Origin: Furcasterigmium furcatum
Lineage: Eukaryota; Ascomycota; Sordariomycetes; Glomerellales; Plectosphaerellaceae
DNA length: 64,000 nt
Direction of reading: 5' to 3'
NCBI GenBank assembly: GCA_001599815.1
Contig: BCIA01000008.1
Span: 434,001 to 498,000, forward strand
The translations under genes were made by a program, and so were the position numbers. Below, piece by piece: positions 11,737-23,657 of the stretch. Position 1 is the first letter of the stretch. The number at the start of each line of letters is the position of its first letter. Under the pieces are notes generated by a model. That model worked only from the letters and a program-made list of their open reading frames with translations, was not told the DNA's origin and made no database searches.

Positions 11737-12138
11737 CCGAGCCCAGACAATTCTTGAAGATGAGCCATTCTCATCCATGTCACCGCGGAAAGAACCAGGG
11801 CCTATTCCTTGTACTTAAGGATGATGATGCCGCTGCGGAAGCTCTTGGTCTGCTCCCTCAAGCCCATCGACCGTCCAGAATTCTTTCGATAATTCCATCT
11901 GTTGATATCCAAATCTAAGAAAGTCTTTATCGTGTCAGTCTTTGACACCTAAGAGCCAGCCCTTGCTTCATAACCCCTGTCCCTATTTGTAACGTTGGAC
12001 CGTCCGCCTACTTTTCTTTTACAATGACAAGCACCGTCCAAATGTCTGGGTATGGCAGTCTTCGTGTCAGACATCCCTAGTAACAATATTTCTAATGTAT
12101 ACCTTTAAAGAGATACCTCTACAGAGCGGGCGAGCGTC

Positions 12139-12327
12139 ATGGCCAGATTTCTCAAAGACGAGAACACTGGGTCCGAATTCCTCCATCGCGCCGCGCAACG
12201 CCAGGTCAACACCGAACAGCAGAAAGATGCCCAGTCGAACCCCTCTCAGCGTGTTTTGGATGCTCTTGAAGATTTTGAACGGGTCTCTCAGAGGGGTTCA
12301 GACTCTGAGCGGGCGGCCAGGGAATGA
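12139..12327 (+). CDS. Possible small ORF, 62 residues
   Basis: ATG in a favourable context (GTCATGG) opens a hydrophilic 62-residue frame rich in Glu, Gln, Arg and Asp, with no recognisable motif. It lies 220 bp from the 3' end of the convergent L-domain gene. It may be a genuine small protein, the first exon of something larger, or chance; nothing but composition and start context supports it. Confidence 0.25.
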   Translation: MARFLKDENTGSEFLHRAAQRQVNTEQQKDAQSNPSQRVLDALEDFERVSQRGSDSERAARE

Positions 12328-12547
12328 TGGCTGCGGACAAGAAACCCGACAAACGAAGAGCGCCGAGATCCCCCACGGGCTCGATAACGTATCGTCGGTC
12401 ATTGAGCTGCACAATGGTAGAAAGTGCAGATGAGTGGTGCAAGTGGAGTGCGATCTCTGGTGGACTAAGTGATGGCAGATACCTGCACGACGCATCCACC
12501 TCACTGAGCAGATTGTTGTCCCATGATCAAAACATCGTATCTCTACA

Positions 12548-13887
12548 TCACCTTGCTACTTCAGCTCCATCTCCATCTCCTTGTCTATCGGGTGATCGTG
12601 TCGGCGGGCTTGTTGTACCATCGACTTCGTGAGAGGCATAATGCTCGGGGACGTCCGATCCGGCCAACTCAGGCGTGGGGGCTGCCAGCTCATACCTCGT
12701 CGTTCCGTGGATCTCCGGCACGGCCGGTTGATGATCTTCCTCGTCCGGCTCATTCTTTTTGGCCTCCTCTGCTTTCTTCTTCTGTCGCCGCCTCATCAGG
12801 CAGAAAATGAGTGTCGCTATGAGCGCCAAGAGAGCGACTCCACCGACCACGATGCCGGCGATGGCTCCCCCGCCCAATCCTGGACTGTCGTTCTCCTCAG
12901 ACTCGCTGTTGTTTGAATTGGGCGTGTTCGCGGCCGGTTCTTCCGCTTCTGGCTCGTACTCGCCTTGGCATTCGAACTCGCGATTGGTCGGGTCCTTGTC
13001 TGCCATGTCCTGGAAGGCTGCGCAGGTGTCGCCCAGCCTCTGGGTACTCCGTAGAAGAAAAGTGCCGTAGAACTCGCTCAACTTGGGCAGCTCGACACTG
13101 CATGGGGTTGTCAGTCCAAGGTCCATGGGTGCCAGAGACTCTCCGGCGACGACGTGGCTCAGGGGTAGACTCACTACTTGAAGTCCCCGTCCAGGAAGAT
13201 GGCGCCGGTGACGCGTTCTAGCTCTGGGAAGCTGTCGATAAATGCGAGCGAAGGATTGTCCGCGACAACGAGAGCGGCATCGATTTTTTCGAGCAGTGGG
13301 AATTCCAGCCTTGACGCGTCGGAATTGTTCGTAAACGACATGGTGCCGCCGACACGGGTCAGCTGTTTGGCCGAGACGATCTCGAAGCTGTTCTGGCCGA
13401 AACGGATGGAATTATTGACGAAGGTGAGGGCCGGCACCTCGAAGCTCCTGGTGTTGTTGATGGCGAATTCGTATGCCCATTCGAGACTGGCGAGATCGAC
13501 GCCCAGCGAGGGATTATTAGAGCTTATGTCTATTGTGCCTCCGACGCTCACGAGTGAGCTGCTGGACAAGCTGGATATGTCTGAGACGCCGTTCACGATG
13601 AGGTTGCCCCTGATGACCTCCGGGCCCTCTAGTCGAACATCGCCCCGCACGCCGCTGTCGATCAAGACGGAGCCTTCCAGTGTCCGGCAGGGGATGTTGC
13701 TTGCCTGCGCGGCATTGGAGATGGTCAGAGTTGGCAAATCGCAATCTTGGGCTGTCGGAAAAAGTCAGTACACAACCAGCAAGGCCCAGGAGGCCCCTCG
13801 CTCGGGAGCGCGTGCGGGCGGGGAGAACTCACCAAAGGCACAACTGGCGCCCAATGCCAGGCCTACGAGGACAGCACGGAGGTCCAT
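12548..13887 (-). CDS. Secreted/type I membrane protein with receptor L-domain-like (Ecm33-type) ectodomain
   Basis: Three exons: 13887-13833, 13751-13178 and 13097-12548, giving 392 residues. Residues 1 to about 19 form a signal peptide ending CAFA. The ectodomain has short leucine-rich strands (GNLIVNGVSDISSL, VGGTIDISSNNPSL, ALVVADNPSLAFIDSFPEL) typical of the receptor-L-domain fold of fungal Ecm33/Sps2 cell-wall proteins. An acidic Ser/Asn stalk leads to one membrane helix at about residues 288-311 (AIAGIVVGGVALLALIATL), followed by RRRQKKK and an acidic cytoplasmic tail. Ecm33 itself is GPI-anchored; here a real transmembrane helix with a basic stop-transfer signal replaces the anchor. 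A wall-sensing or adhesion role is inference. Confidence 0.8.
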
Positions 13888-14894
13888 GATGTTTCAACGT
13901 CGTTCCAGCGCATCAGGTGGCATTCGCTGGTTCGAAGAGTCAAGATGGCGGGTCCATTTGCGCTGGGAAAAAGACAGGACGCCCGCGGCTTGGCTGACTG
14001 AACAGACATCAAGAAGGCGAGCGTTGTTGGATCGCGGAACATCACGCAACAATGGGACGACGCGGGCTTTAAACTATGAGAGATCGCCGAATGATCAGGG
14101 GTTCGGCTGCGTCGATCTAGCAGGGATTGGCATCCCATCCGGAGAGCTAAGCAATGGTGCGGTTGACTTTGGCCTGGGTATGGAAATGACAGTTCTTGGC
14201 ATCTCTGGGTTTGTGTTTATATTTAGCTGCCACTACAGGGGGCATCGTTGTCGGCCAACACCCGCAGCTCCCCCGAAACTCGAGGCTCCCAGTACCCAGC
14301 CATGACGATCTATGAGCAGCAACACTGGTCTTGTCTAGGGGTGTGGTGGTCTGGAGTTCGTTGGCCAAACTTTTGAAATTCTTGAACCGCTCGTTGAGGC
14401 TGGCGCAGACAATAGGCTTCTGGATGAATAAGGCTTTGATGTTGGAAGCAGCCGCTGGACGAAGCAACCGAGAGTGGAGATCAGGGGCCGTTCGAAGTCC
14501 TCAAGGCTAAAAGTTGCGTCAACTTCTTCCAGCAGGCTCGGTGTCCCTGGATTCAGCTTTATTTTTCTCTCCCACTGCAATCCACGGCGCTCTGCCACGA
14601 TTACAAATCGGCGATGCCTCCAATGTGAGTTTCGACGTCCCCAGGCTGCAAGGAGTTGGCCTGCAGCCCTGCGCCGGCTTTGCTCTCAGCCCACCGGTGA
14701 CCACGCCAGTCCATGACACGAATACTTCAGCGTCAATGTTCCAATGACTCTTCCCCTCGATGTCTTGCCTTTGGTGGGTGATGCTGGCCACAACTTAGAA
14801 CAGGTCAGGTGGCTTTAAGAGAAAAGCTTCGGCCACCCAACCTTTTGGTAATGAAGGTTCGAGCATGTCGAGAGAGTACCCGCTGGCCTGTCGC

Positions 14895-14904
14895 TATTTA
14901 AAAA
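14895..14904 (+). promoter_or_regulatory. TATA-like box
   Basis: TATTTAAAAA lies about 140 bp upstream of the ATG at 15041. A pyrimidine-rich stretch and a CAACAACATCAGAGTC leader lie between, an arrangement common in filamentous-fungal promoters. Confidence 0.4.
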
Positions 14905-15040
14905 TGGCCCTTCTCGCTTTCTGCCAGATCTTTTCCCGTTCAACTCGTACACTCTTCCAGCCTTTTACCACCTCACCCACCGGTTGATTTATCAAGAAGA
15001 CCGTATTCGCTACATTGTCTCCTTCAACAACATCAGAGTC

Positions 15041-15271
15041 ATGCCTACCCAGCTCGTCTCCGAGACAACACATCGCTCCACCTACGCGCACGACTACACC
15101 GACTTCTCGAGATGCCACAACATGATCGCATTCCACAGGAACAGCAACGGATCAACTGCTTCCTACCTGACAGTCCCGGCATTCTCGTGGATGGCCTGTC
15201 CTCAGCCAAACGAACAGAGGTGTCATCACCATCAGCCGTCTCCAAAATGGCTACCATGGCAGCCGGGTTGA
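15041..15271 (+). CDS. Candidate small ORF downstream of a TATA-like box
   Basis: The ATG follows a fungal-looking leader and opens 76 codons rich in His, Ser, Pro and Thr with no known motif. The other two frames stay open over 15112-15510 and 15344-15529, so a spliced gene extending to about 15.5 kb is possible, but no splice pattern could be chosen with confidence. The promoter-like context is the main support. Confidence 0.25.
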   Translation: MPTQLVSETTHRSTYAHDYTDFSRCHNMIAFHRNSNGSTASYLTVPAFSWMACPQPNEQRCHHHQPSPKWLPWQPG

Positions 15272-16181
15272 CCAGGGCGATCTTCACTGTCGCGAAGCTC
15301 ACATTCTGCCCGCTCTATTTCTGTCGTTCCTCCCGAAAGGAACATGAGAATGAAGAAGCAACGGATTGCCGCGGCATTGGGCTCGACCATCGTCCCCAGC
15401 TGGGTCTGTCTCTCCCATCGAGCAAGATGGCACCCCAAGTCAACCGAGTTTGGAAGCATCACATTCACGCGCACTACGAGCAAGTCGATACTATTCACCA
15501 TACTACATAGCCACCAAAGTACCTGGTGACAATTTCAATGCAATGGTATTTTCGACGTTCTCTGTCAATCCTCAACGCACTGGCTCCCCTCTGGTGACGC
15601 TTGATACCCTCTTTCAGGCTGACGACCATTGTAATTTCCTTGCCCAATTCGATACCTAAAAGGGCCTCTAACGGGTTCCAACGCTCCCCATGATTGGTTA
15701 TTCATCTGGCACAACCCCCTACCGGACCTGTTATGTGAGAGTGCTCATAGGAAAGTCTTCCACGCTTTGATTCTGGCACTAGTAAATGCCACTGCTGTTG
15801 GGGTCAGCGACTTAATAATGTTCTTCCTTGTGGGTGTAGTCACGGTAGCCTCTTGAAACATCAAACGTCTGTTTTTATTGTTATTTCGTCTTTTTTTGTC
15901 GCCTGTTTTCTTTTCTTTTTCTTGCTCCATTGCTATGCTTCATCAACTGCTTACCCGGTGTCCCACACACTGCCTTCCGTCATCGCTTGAGAGGCTAGAA
16001 ACTGCTGCTATGTGTATCGAGTATGCCTTGCAAGTCACCACACCTGAAACATTATTGGAGGAACGTGTTCAACTGTCCATTGAAAGATTGGCCAGAAATC
16101 CAGGATCACCCGCAGCGGCGGCTCGCCACGAGTTGTGATTCGGGGAGAAATCGACGTGGAGTGTGGCCGAGTTCTTGTCAG

Positions 16182-16961
16182 CTACACCGCCGGAGCTGCG
16201 CCGATTATGTTAGCCATCAGACCAACACAGAAAATAGAAACAGACAACCCACCGTAATAGTTCCCCCTATCCAGCAGGTAGCTGGCAAAGCCACGCGAAA
16301 GGAGTGCGGGAGTACCATAGATAAACTCGTCGAGGGCGCGGAAGTACTCCTCAACCCGATTCAGAATCTCCATCTCACCCTCGGGCAGAACTGCGTATTG
16401 GGACAAGAACTCCCAGGCGGAACTGAAACCATGGAAATACGAGCTCCGTCGCCTCCGTCCACCTTCCAGCGTTCCACGCCCCCCCTTGAAACAGGCTTTG
16501 CTGAAAAGCCCGTACCGCAGGAACGTCCGGACAATCACGCCTCGCTCCTCCTTAGACAGGATGGGTATTTCAACCTGGCCTGGGTTCTTGAGGTATATCA
16601 GATAACCATCGGCCCTGTCAAAAGCTGTCTGTCTGAGATACTCTTCCACTGAGCGAAGAACTTCCAGCCATTGGTCGATGAACCGGCTTTGCATATGCTG
16701 GTCGATTTTCTCGAACGAGTCCGGAAGGTCCTGGCGACCCCATCTCTGTAGATGGCGATGGATAACGGTCTCGTGTGGCTCATACGGGGCAGGACTGGCA
16801 GGTTGTTTGGGAAACTGAGCGAGGGCCAAGCAACTTTGGAAGATGTCGCCGGGAAAGTTCTGCATGACGACGGGGATAGTTGAGAGCCGCGTGTTCCGCG
16901 ACTCGAACAGCAACATGACAGGTGAAGCCTGGATAGTAGGTTGAGGCAGTTGATTACACAT
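16182..16961 (-). CDS. Hypothetical protein, 259 residues
   Basis: First in-frame ATG is at 16961. The protein is soluble, with aromatic and charged helices (phrases FIDQWLEVLRSVEEYLRQT, LIYLKNPGQVEIPILSKEE, LDEFIYGTPALLSRGFASYLL) that look genuinely coding. A 57-bp GTGGGT...CGCAG intron may remove the segment coding GLSVSIFCVGLMANIIG near the C-terminus; splicing keeps the frame and the same last three residues, so both forms are possible. I do not recognise the family. A TATAAATA box lies about 135 bp upstream. Confidence 0.6.
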   Translation of the reverse strand: MCNQLPQPTIQASPVMLLFESRNTRLSTIPVVMQNFPGDIFQSCLALAQFPKQPASPAPYEPHETVIHRHLQRWGRQDLPDSFEKIDQHMQSRFIDQWLEVLRSVEEYLRQTAFDRADGYLIYLKNPGQVEIPILSKEERGVIVRTFLRYGLFSKACFKGGRGTLEGGRRRRSSYFHGFSSAWEFLSQYAVLPEGEMEILNRVEEYFRALDEFIYGTPALLSRGFASYLLDRGNYYGGLSVSIFCVGLMANIIGAAPAV

Positions 16962-17096
16962 CTTCTCGTGATGTATCCGGCAAGGCTCGGGCTGCTGTTT
17001 TGGTTGTTGTTGTTGTGGCTGTTCCGTGAGGTTAAAGGAGTGGGCAGACTGCAAACAGGAAAAATGAAAAAAGGACTGGGATCTCCCGGAAGAATT

Positions 17097-17104
17097 TATT
17101 TATA
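17097..17104 (-). promoter_or_regulatory. TATA box of the hypothetical gene at 16961
   Basis: On the minus strand, TATAAATA sits in AT-rich DNA upstream of the ATG at 16961, inside the roughly 640-bp gap that ends at the 3' end of the NLR-like gene (17601). Nothing else was recognised in that gap. Confidence 0.45.
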
Positions 17105-17600
17105 CTAATCCTGCCTGTCATTAGGGCAAATTTTTGAACGTGTAACTTTCGTGACTTATCATCGCCAACGTTTAGAGCCCGCGCCTCATGCGCCAAAGTC
17201 AGAATCCCCTCAAAGCAAAAGTTCCAGCATGGATCCAGATAGAAGTATACGGATGACGAAACAATGCGTCAGTTCAACATTGATGCGCCAGAAATCTTAA
17301 GTCTGTGATAGAGATGATGCCGGCATCTTGAAAGGCTCTTCTTTGCTTTCCGTTGACTGGCGAAGGGGGCGGTCATGTGCTTGATATCTCCCGCAGCCGA
17401 TTCTTCGGGGCCGGAATGAGGCGTTGAACAACCGTCTGCGCCTCAACTGCGCCACTGCCCTCCCGCTCGCTGAGACTGGCCGTTTCAGTGACAATGTATT
17501 CCGTTTCTTGACGAATTCAATACACCAGCAAGAACCTTTTCTATAGCTAAGGACCAACAGCTAAGCGCAGTGCCGCGAGCCCGAATATCATCCATAACAC

Positions 17601-20600
17601 CTAGTATTCGAAAAATGATTTGCGGCCATTCGAGACGAATCTTCCATAAAACCCTGGCGTATGGTCGTTTTCCGCGCGGGAGCCGCCGGCATCACCGAAC
17701 ACGGCTTCCGGCACCCCATCCGGCCCCATTTCCACTCGGAAGGGCAACGAACCCCGGAACTCCACCGGGTATTCGGACTCGTCTTTGCTGAATTGGAGGA
17801 ACAGATACACGTCCCCGATGCAGAAAATGACCATGGTTGAATCCTGCACCGCCCACCGGTAGGGCCGGCACGCCTGGGGCAGCCACAGCAGTTCCTTTCC
17901 GTTCCTCGTGACGCATGCACGTGAGAGCCTCTTGGTGAGTCCGAAGAAAGGGTCTAGATCGGGGCTCTGCCTGCCCGAGACTACTGCCGCTTGGAGCTTG
18001 GATATGTCGATGGCGCTCTTCAGCTGGCCGTTCACGAAGTAGTCGGCCATGTGCCGCGAGGCAATCTTAAACCTGCAGGCTCCCGAGGATGGATCCCAGG
18101 CCTTGATCATGTTATCGGCGGAAGCGGATATGACGAGGCCTGCGTCGTGCGAGAATGCGGTCGATATGATGGGGACACCACCTCCTGCACCGAGCTTGAC
18201 GTGTTCCTCGCCGCTCCAGGCATTCCACACTTGGACCGTGTCATCGAACGCGCAGACGAGAAGGCATCCGTCCGGCGAGAGTGCCATGGAAGTGATGTGG
18301 GCGTTCTGTGCCCTGAATGTCACGCCCCGCCGACTACCATCTACCGTGTCCCTGACTATGACGCCGCTGTCGTTGCCGTCGCGGTAGGCGTGTGCTGCAT
18401 ATCTCAGATCAAGGGAACACGCGTTGATTCGCTCATTGGTCGCCGTTTGGGGGAGTGGTGGCGCCTCCAGCCTCTCGGTCCCTTTCAGGCATCGTCGGAG
18501 CCCTTTTGACATTATCTTGATGGCAGCCTCTTCGTCAAAGCCATACTTGACGATCGAGCCGTCGCATTGCAGAACCATCAGACATTTGCCATCGACGGAA
18601 AATTGCATGTGTGGGCCTTTCACATCCGGGTCATCGTTTCCATTGCTCGTAAAGTTGCTGTCGGTCATGCCGTCGGGGAACCAGGTCCCGAGCCGCAGCA
18701 CCGTGACGTCGTCGTGTCCAAGGTGCTGGGAGGGCACCACTACGGCTTTCTGGTGAGGCGAGAAGGCGAAGCGCGTCGAGCAGGATGGATGCTTGCCAGA
18801 CATGCAAAACTCGACATCGTAGTCCCCGACAACGTGATTGCGCTCCATAGCAGCAATCTTCGCACTCTTGGTAAACCACACTTCGAGTCTGTGGGTGTCC
18901 AAAATCGAAAACTGCGACGACTCCTTCACAAATGCCCGGACTCCTACGAAGCTGCCGTTCGGTGAGAGAACCACATGCGTGACATGTCTCTCGACGTCAT
19001 GCCTCTCCATCGCTGGGTACCAGTCTGTCTCCAAAGAAAAACGTCTCGTATCCCACACCTTTACTAGCCCTCCGGGCGTGCTCGACGCCATGACAGTCCC
19101 GTCCGCGGAGAAAGCGATGCCCCTTGGAACCGTGGTGTGGCCTTTGTATATGGAAAGGTGTTCCCCAGTATCGAGATTCCAACGATGGATGCATCGGTCC
19201 TCGCAGAGGGCCACAGCCAGAGCCTCGGTCGGATGGGCGCACACAGCGACAACTGCACCCATCTTGTCCCAGGACGCGGCCCTTAGGGTTCTTTGGCGCT
19301 TCTTGGACTTGGCGTTCCAGACCGCAATGGATCCTTCTGTTTGGGGCTGTGTTTCGACCCACGTCAGGCAGTACCCTTTGACGGCCAGGACCGATGATAT
19401 GCTGACGTCCATATTGCTGTGAGGGGGGTGTAGGTCCCTGGATTGCCCATTCTGGATTTCCACCACAGTGATAGCGCATGCATTCTGCGGGTGTACGTAG
19501 GCTATGCATGACTCGTCGGGGGAAACCATCAGGTGTCTCGTGGTGTGCTGCGAAGACCTCTGCGCTCGTAGATTCACCGGGCAAGGTTTGCTCGTACAGG
19601 GCAGTCTTGTTCTCAACCGACCCGTTCCGAGTTCATAGAGAAGAACAGACCGATTCGAGGTAACTACAGCCAGCAAGTCTTTGGCGGGCAGCGTCACCAC
19701 ATCAACCGGTCCCTCGCTGTCAACATCTCCGTTGCTCGGCTTCTCGCTCAGTGCGGTACTCTTGATCTGGCGACCAGAGGCGATGTCGTAGGTCAACAGA
19801 GGCTCAGGCGAATCTAGCAATACGAGAACGATGGAGGCACCATCTGGGGAGAACGCCAGCGACTCTGGAATGCCGAAGCTCGTGTCGAGTTGTAGTTGGA
19901 CCTTCCCCGTCATCGCATTCCAGATGATCGTCATCCCGTCTTGGAGAACCCCAGCCAGCCATGTCCCGCCGGGCGAAAACATTGGAGTTCCCGCCTTGCT
20001 GTCCGCCAGGCGGGCACTCAACGTGGTCAAGCACCGCCCTATCATCGTGCTCCAGATCTGGATTTTGTCCAGAGACCTCAGAAGCGTCACAATGTGAGAA
20101 CCGTCAGGAGAGAGGATGACGGAGCCCGAATCGTGGCCCGTTTCCAGTGTGTGGGTGCAAGTCCCCAAAACCTTGCCGCCTGCCCTGGCCAAAGAAACCC
20201 AGCCGAATGTATCGACGTCGTTCGAAGTCTTGGATCCGGACTTGCCAAGAAACGTTTTTCGTACACGGTTGTGGCTGCCACTGAACATGAGCATTGAGAT
20301 GTGTACTTGCGCCGGACAGCGCTCGATGACGCTACCATAGACCTTCAGACAGTCGATCGCATCCTGAAGCAGGCCCCAGGTCTTAGAACTGGTTGTATTG
20401 CGCTCCCTTTTTAAACTCCTCCATACTGACTTGAGCGACAAGTTTTCGGAGCCGAAGATCTTCCGGCTGGCGTGGTAAGTCCAGGGTAGAATGCGCAGCA
20501 GTTTGCCCATAGCCTCGATGCCTTTGCTTATGTCTCCGAGGGCCCCAAAGCATTCGAGCCAGCGCAGGAGATTATTCTGTGTGAAGCTGCACAGAAGAGA

Positions 20601-22735
20601 GGCCTCTCTGTCGATTGCACCCCAGTCTGGGTCTGACTTTTGTACCATTTCGGCGACCCAGTACATCAGGTGACTGGGCCATTGAAGACACGGGTATGCG
20701 ACGAGTCTCAGTAATTCCTCGCTCAAGGACGCCTGGAATTCGCCGGTTTCGAAAACAACACGCATAGCCCACGTGCTCTGGACTGCAATCTTTAGATGGT
20801 AGGAGGCAAGCCCGGAAGGGAATAAAACCTGGGCCGCCGGCCCCTTTTGCAAAAAGTCCTTGGCAGACTGGTGCACCACGTGGATCGTCCCGAGGTCGTC
20901 CGTCTGTCCGATAGACAAGAAGCAGCGGCAGTATCCGACGGCCTCTCTGCGACTTGCGTTGTTGTTTGGGAAGCCCGCCGGCCACTCTATCAGTAGTTCG
21001 AGCTCGTCGATACTGACTGGCCGTCGGACTGTCATGACAAGAGCCAGAATCCGGGGACAGAGAGATCGCCTCGTTTCGGCGTTCACCTCTTCGATCTCGT
21101 GGGTATCGCCGAGAATTCTGTCCAGCATGCGCTGATACATGTTGTCCAGGCCAGCAGGGAAGACTTTCAGGCGTTCGAGCAGGGACTCGGCTTCCCAGCT
21201 CGGGACAGTATCCTCGGCGAGCTCCCGGGCGACGAGAGCCACCCACAGAAATGTGTTCTCGGCTTTCTCACAAATATACTTCTCAGCAATTGTCCTTGAC
21301 GCGGGGTCAACCCGTCGGAGGATATGTCTGATATAATGCGTGACTGCCTCCGATATGGAGTCCGAATTCAGTTCCAGTGAGAGAATGTGGCTTCCCGGGA
21401 CTACCCTGAGGGCGTTTTGGATTCGATCTGACGGGCGACTCGATAGCAGAAATTTGACTCGAGGCGAATGCGTCGCTGAAATAAGGCCTAGGAGATCCCA
21501 AAGGCCCTCGTGGCACTCGTCGAGGGCGTCCACGACGATATACGTCTCCCAAAGCTGATCGTCACGCAGAACGTCCCGGGTGATTTGCGCCAGTGCGTCC
21601 CAGCTGCCGACGTCCAGCGGCGGGCGGCCTTTGAATTTCTTCTCGCAGGACTGGCGGAGTGTTGGCTGCTCTGAGAATAGCAGCATAAGGAGACCGCGAA
21701 GGATTGAAGTCGAGTCGTCGCGCCGTTCATCGAGGCAGAAGAAATAGGCCAAATTCTGGTTCTTGTTCCGACGCCGCTCGATCTCCTTGCGGAGTTCGTC
21801 GATAATACCGCAGAGAAGCATAGTCTTCCCCTTTCCGGGGTCGCCTCTGATCCAGAGCAGCTTGACTGACGGATCATCTCGCCACCGCTTGAAGTCGTCG
21901 TTGGACAGGATCCAGCGGTACGAGCCTGCGAGGAGACCTCCCTTGCGACGCTCGATGGTCCTCTTGTCGTTGGTGGGATTCGTCTGCCCGACGGCAAACA
22001 GCCCTCGCAGGTATGCTTCGTCTGTTGCTGCTGAGTGTCAGAGTGCTGCTCAGGTACCCAACGTGGAACTTGATGCTTACCAAAGTTGATTCGAGCGCGC
22101 TCGCCAGTGATGATGTACTCCCCGCTGTTGAAAGTATTCGTCCCTCCGCGCGGGTTGTTCTGCTGTCCTCGGCCGCCTTTCGCGACATGCTGAGTGTGCA
22201 CATCGGAGCTCACGGGCTCGAATTCGGCGTCCTCGATGGAAGGCTCCGCCTCCCGCAGTTCACGCAAGGCCTTTCTGACCTCTTGCTGCACCTGCCGGCG
22301 GTCTGGCTCACCAGCGAACGCCTGATGCCATGCCAGCTCCTCGACGTTGAGGAGTATTTCATTCATCAGCCGCTCAGCCCTGTGGTCCTTCCTGCCGCGG
22401 AGGGCGTCTGAGTACCAGGTCTCCCCTTTGGCCCATGTCGCATCCTTGGCTTGCTCCGACTTGCGCGCAAGCTTACTCGAGATGGTCTGCAGTTTCTCGG
22501 CCGTGTCCCGACAGTCGGCGACAATGGTGCCGAGCGAGTCCCGTTCGGTCTCCGAGAGCGTTCGCGTCCAGAGGACCTCCTCCGTCTGCCTGAGAATTCT
22601 CTCAGCCAAGGGCAGGTGCTTTTCCACCTCGCCGAAGGCTTTCGGGATGCCATTGATCCCGTTGATGGACTTATACGTTCCGGCAAGGGCCCGGACAATT
22701 GCGATCGCAGAGACTGTGGTAGGCAAGGGGTCCAT
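17601..22735 (-). CDS. NLR-like STAND protein: SesA-type N-terminus, NACHT, WD40 repeats
   Basis: Two exons, 22735-22081 and 22021-17601 (59-bp intron, GTAAGC donor, CTGAC branch site), give 1,691 residues. Residues 1 to about 120 (AIVRALAGTYKSINGINGIPKAFGEVEKHLPL) match the SesA-type domain found on fungal NACHT proteins. A short Gly/Asn segment follows (GGTNTFNSGEYIITGERARI, ending near residue 217). The NACHT domain has Walker A GDPGKGKT at 278-285 and Walker B YIVVDALDE at about 380-388. A winged-helix-like region follows, then from about residue 870 many divergent WD40 repeats (for example HITSMALSPDGCLLVCAFDD, VQVWNAW). Such proteins act as intracellular sensors in fungal incompatibility or defence; the ligand here is unknown. 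The WD repeats are diverged, unlike the near-identical repeats of fast-evolving HET-E-type genes. Confidence 0.85.
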
Positions 22736-23657
22736 TTCGCCGTGATGCTCCAGGCCGTCGGCCGTAACATGAAGATGATGTTTTGAGCTCTCAGCTTTCG
22801 AGGATGATTACCCCGCTCGAATCCGCCGAGCATTGGGTTCCTGTGAGCCAGCCTTGCCGGCGTCGAATGTCTCGTTGATTGGCCATGGGAGCCGTGCCGC
22901 TTCGTTTTTCTTGTCAGTTGGGGGCTGAACTCATGTGGCTGACTGGGTCATTTCTGAAAACCAAAATCCGAATCCACTCTCTTGATCAACTTGAAAGCGG
23001 CACCACCGTGCCACCACCGTGCCACCGTCGTGGGACCCATGTCAATGATGATGGCAGACATATAACGATGAAGATATCATATTTTGTCGACTCGGATGAG
23101 CGGGCTGGGTTCCCGGGCTCTGACTGGTCCGGTTCCCTCCGAATGCCAATGAGGAGCCCTCGTGAAATCCAGGGACCTGCCTTAAGAGAGGGTATAAGCC
23201 GAATCTGAATCCTTGGTCGGCGGGCCATCCGTCCATTCCTGGAGGAGGGGCATCCCGAGTAGAGTCTGGCGTCCGCATCGTGTTACATCCTGGCCTCGCA
23301 CGTGCTCTGCGTGATGATACCCTCACCGCAAAGGGTCCACTGTGAACTGTCAGACGAGAGAGTATTTACCTACCAGTTCGCTGCGTGGTGCATTTCCACA
23401 CCACCTCAGTCCGCATTGAACGGGCGATGGGAATGCAACAGCTGCGCGACTTCAGGGGCGGCCGCTCACCGCATTCGGTGCCTCAATGGATACACGTGCG
23501 AATGGTATTGAAGGAAGAGGCCATTCTCATGGACATAAATATCTCAAGCCCCTGCCTGTGGCCCCCTTCGAGGCTGCTTCTGCAGAGTGCACCACACCCG
23601 ATCCCTATCATTCATCTCTGCACCTTGTCGTAGGGTTTGGTCATCTTAGATTATACC
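22736..23657. other. Divergent intergenic region
   Basis: About 920 bp between the NLR-like gene and the secreted-protein gene, holding both promoters. A short iterated GCCACCACCGT motif lies near 23001-23030. No further gene was recognised. Confidence 0.5.

Larger units (their letters stand above)
10762..12138. other. Intergenic region with hairpins
   Basis: This 1.4-kb stretch lies upstream of the Clr5-ankyrin gene. It holds two strong inverted repeats (listed separately) and an AT-rich segment from about 11800 to 12120. No supported gene was found. Confidence 0.5.
13888..16181. other. Long intergenic region with one candidate transcript
   Basis: This 2.3-kb gap between two minus-strand genes contains a TATA-like box and leader leading to a possible small gene at 15041 (listed). 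The remainder, including the T-rich stretch near 15870-15910, shows no recognisable gene. Confidence 0.5.

Noticed and set aside
11821..11920. ATGATGATG near 11821 as a snoRNA C box
   Set aside because: No D box at a suitable distance and no terminal stem.
15745..15930. Lys/Arg/Asn-rich minus-strand ORF near 15.9 kb
   Set aside because: It arises from a T-rich tract on the plus strand; no coding character.
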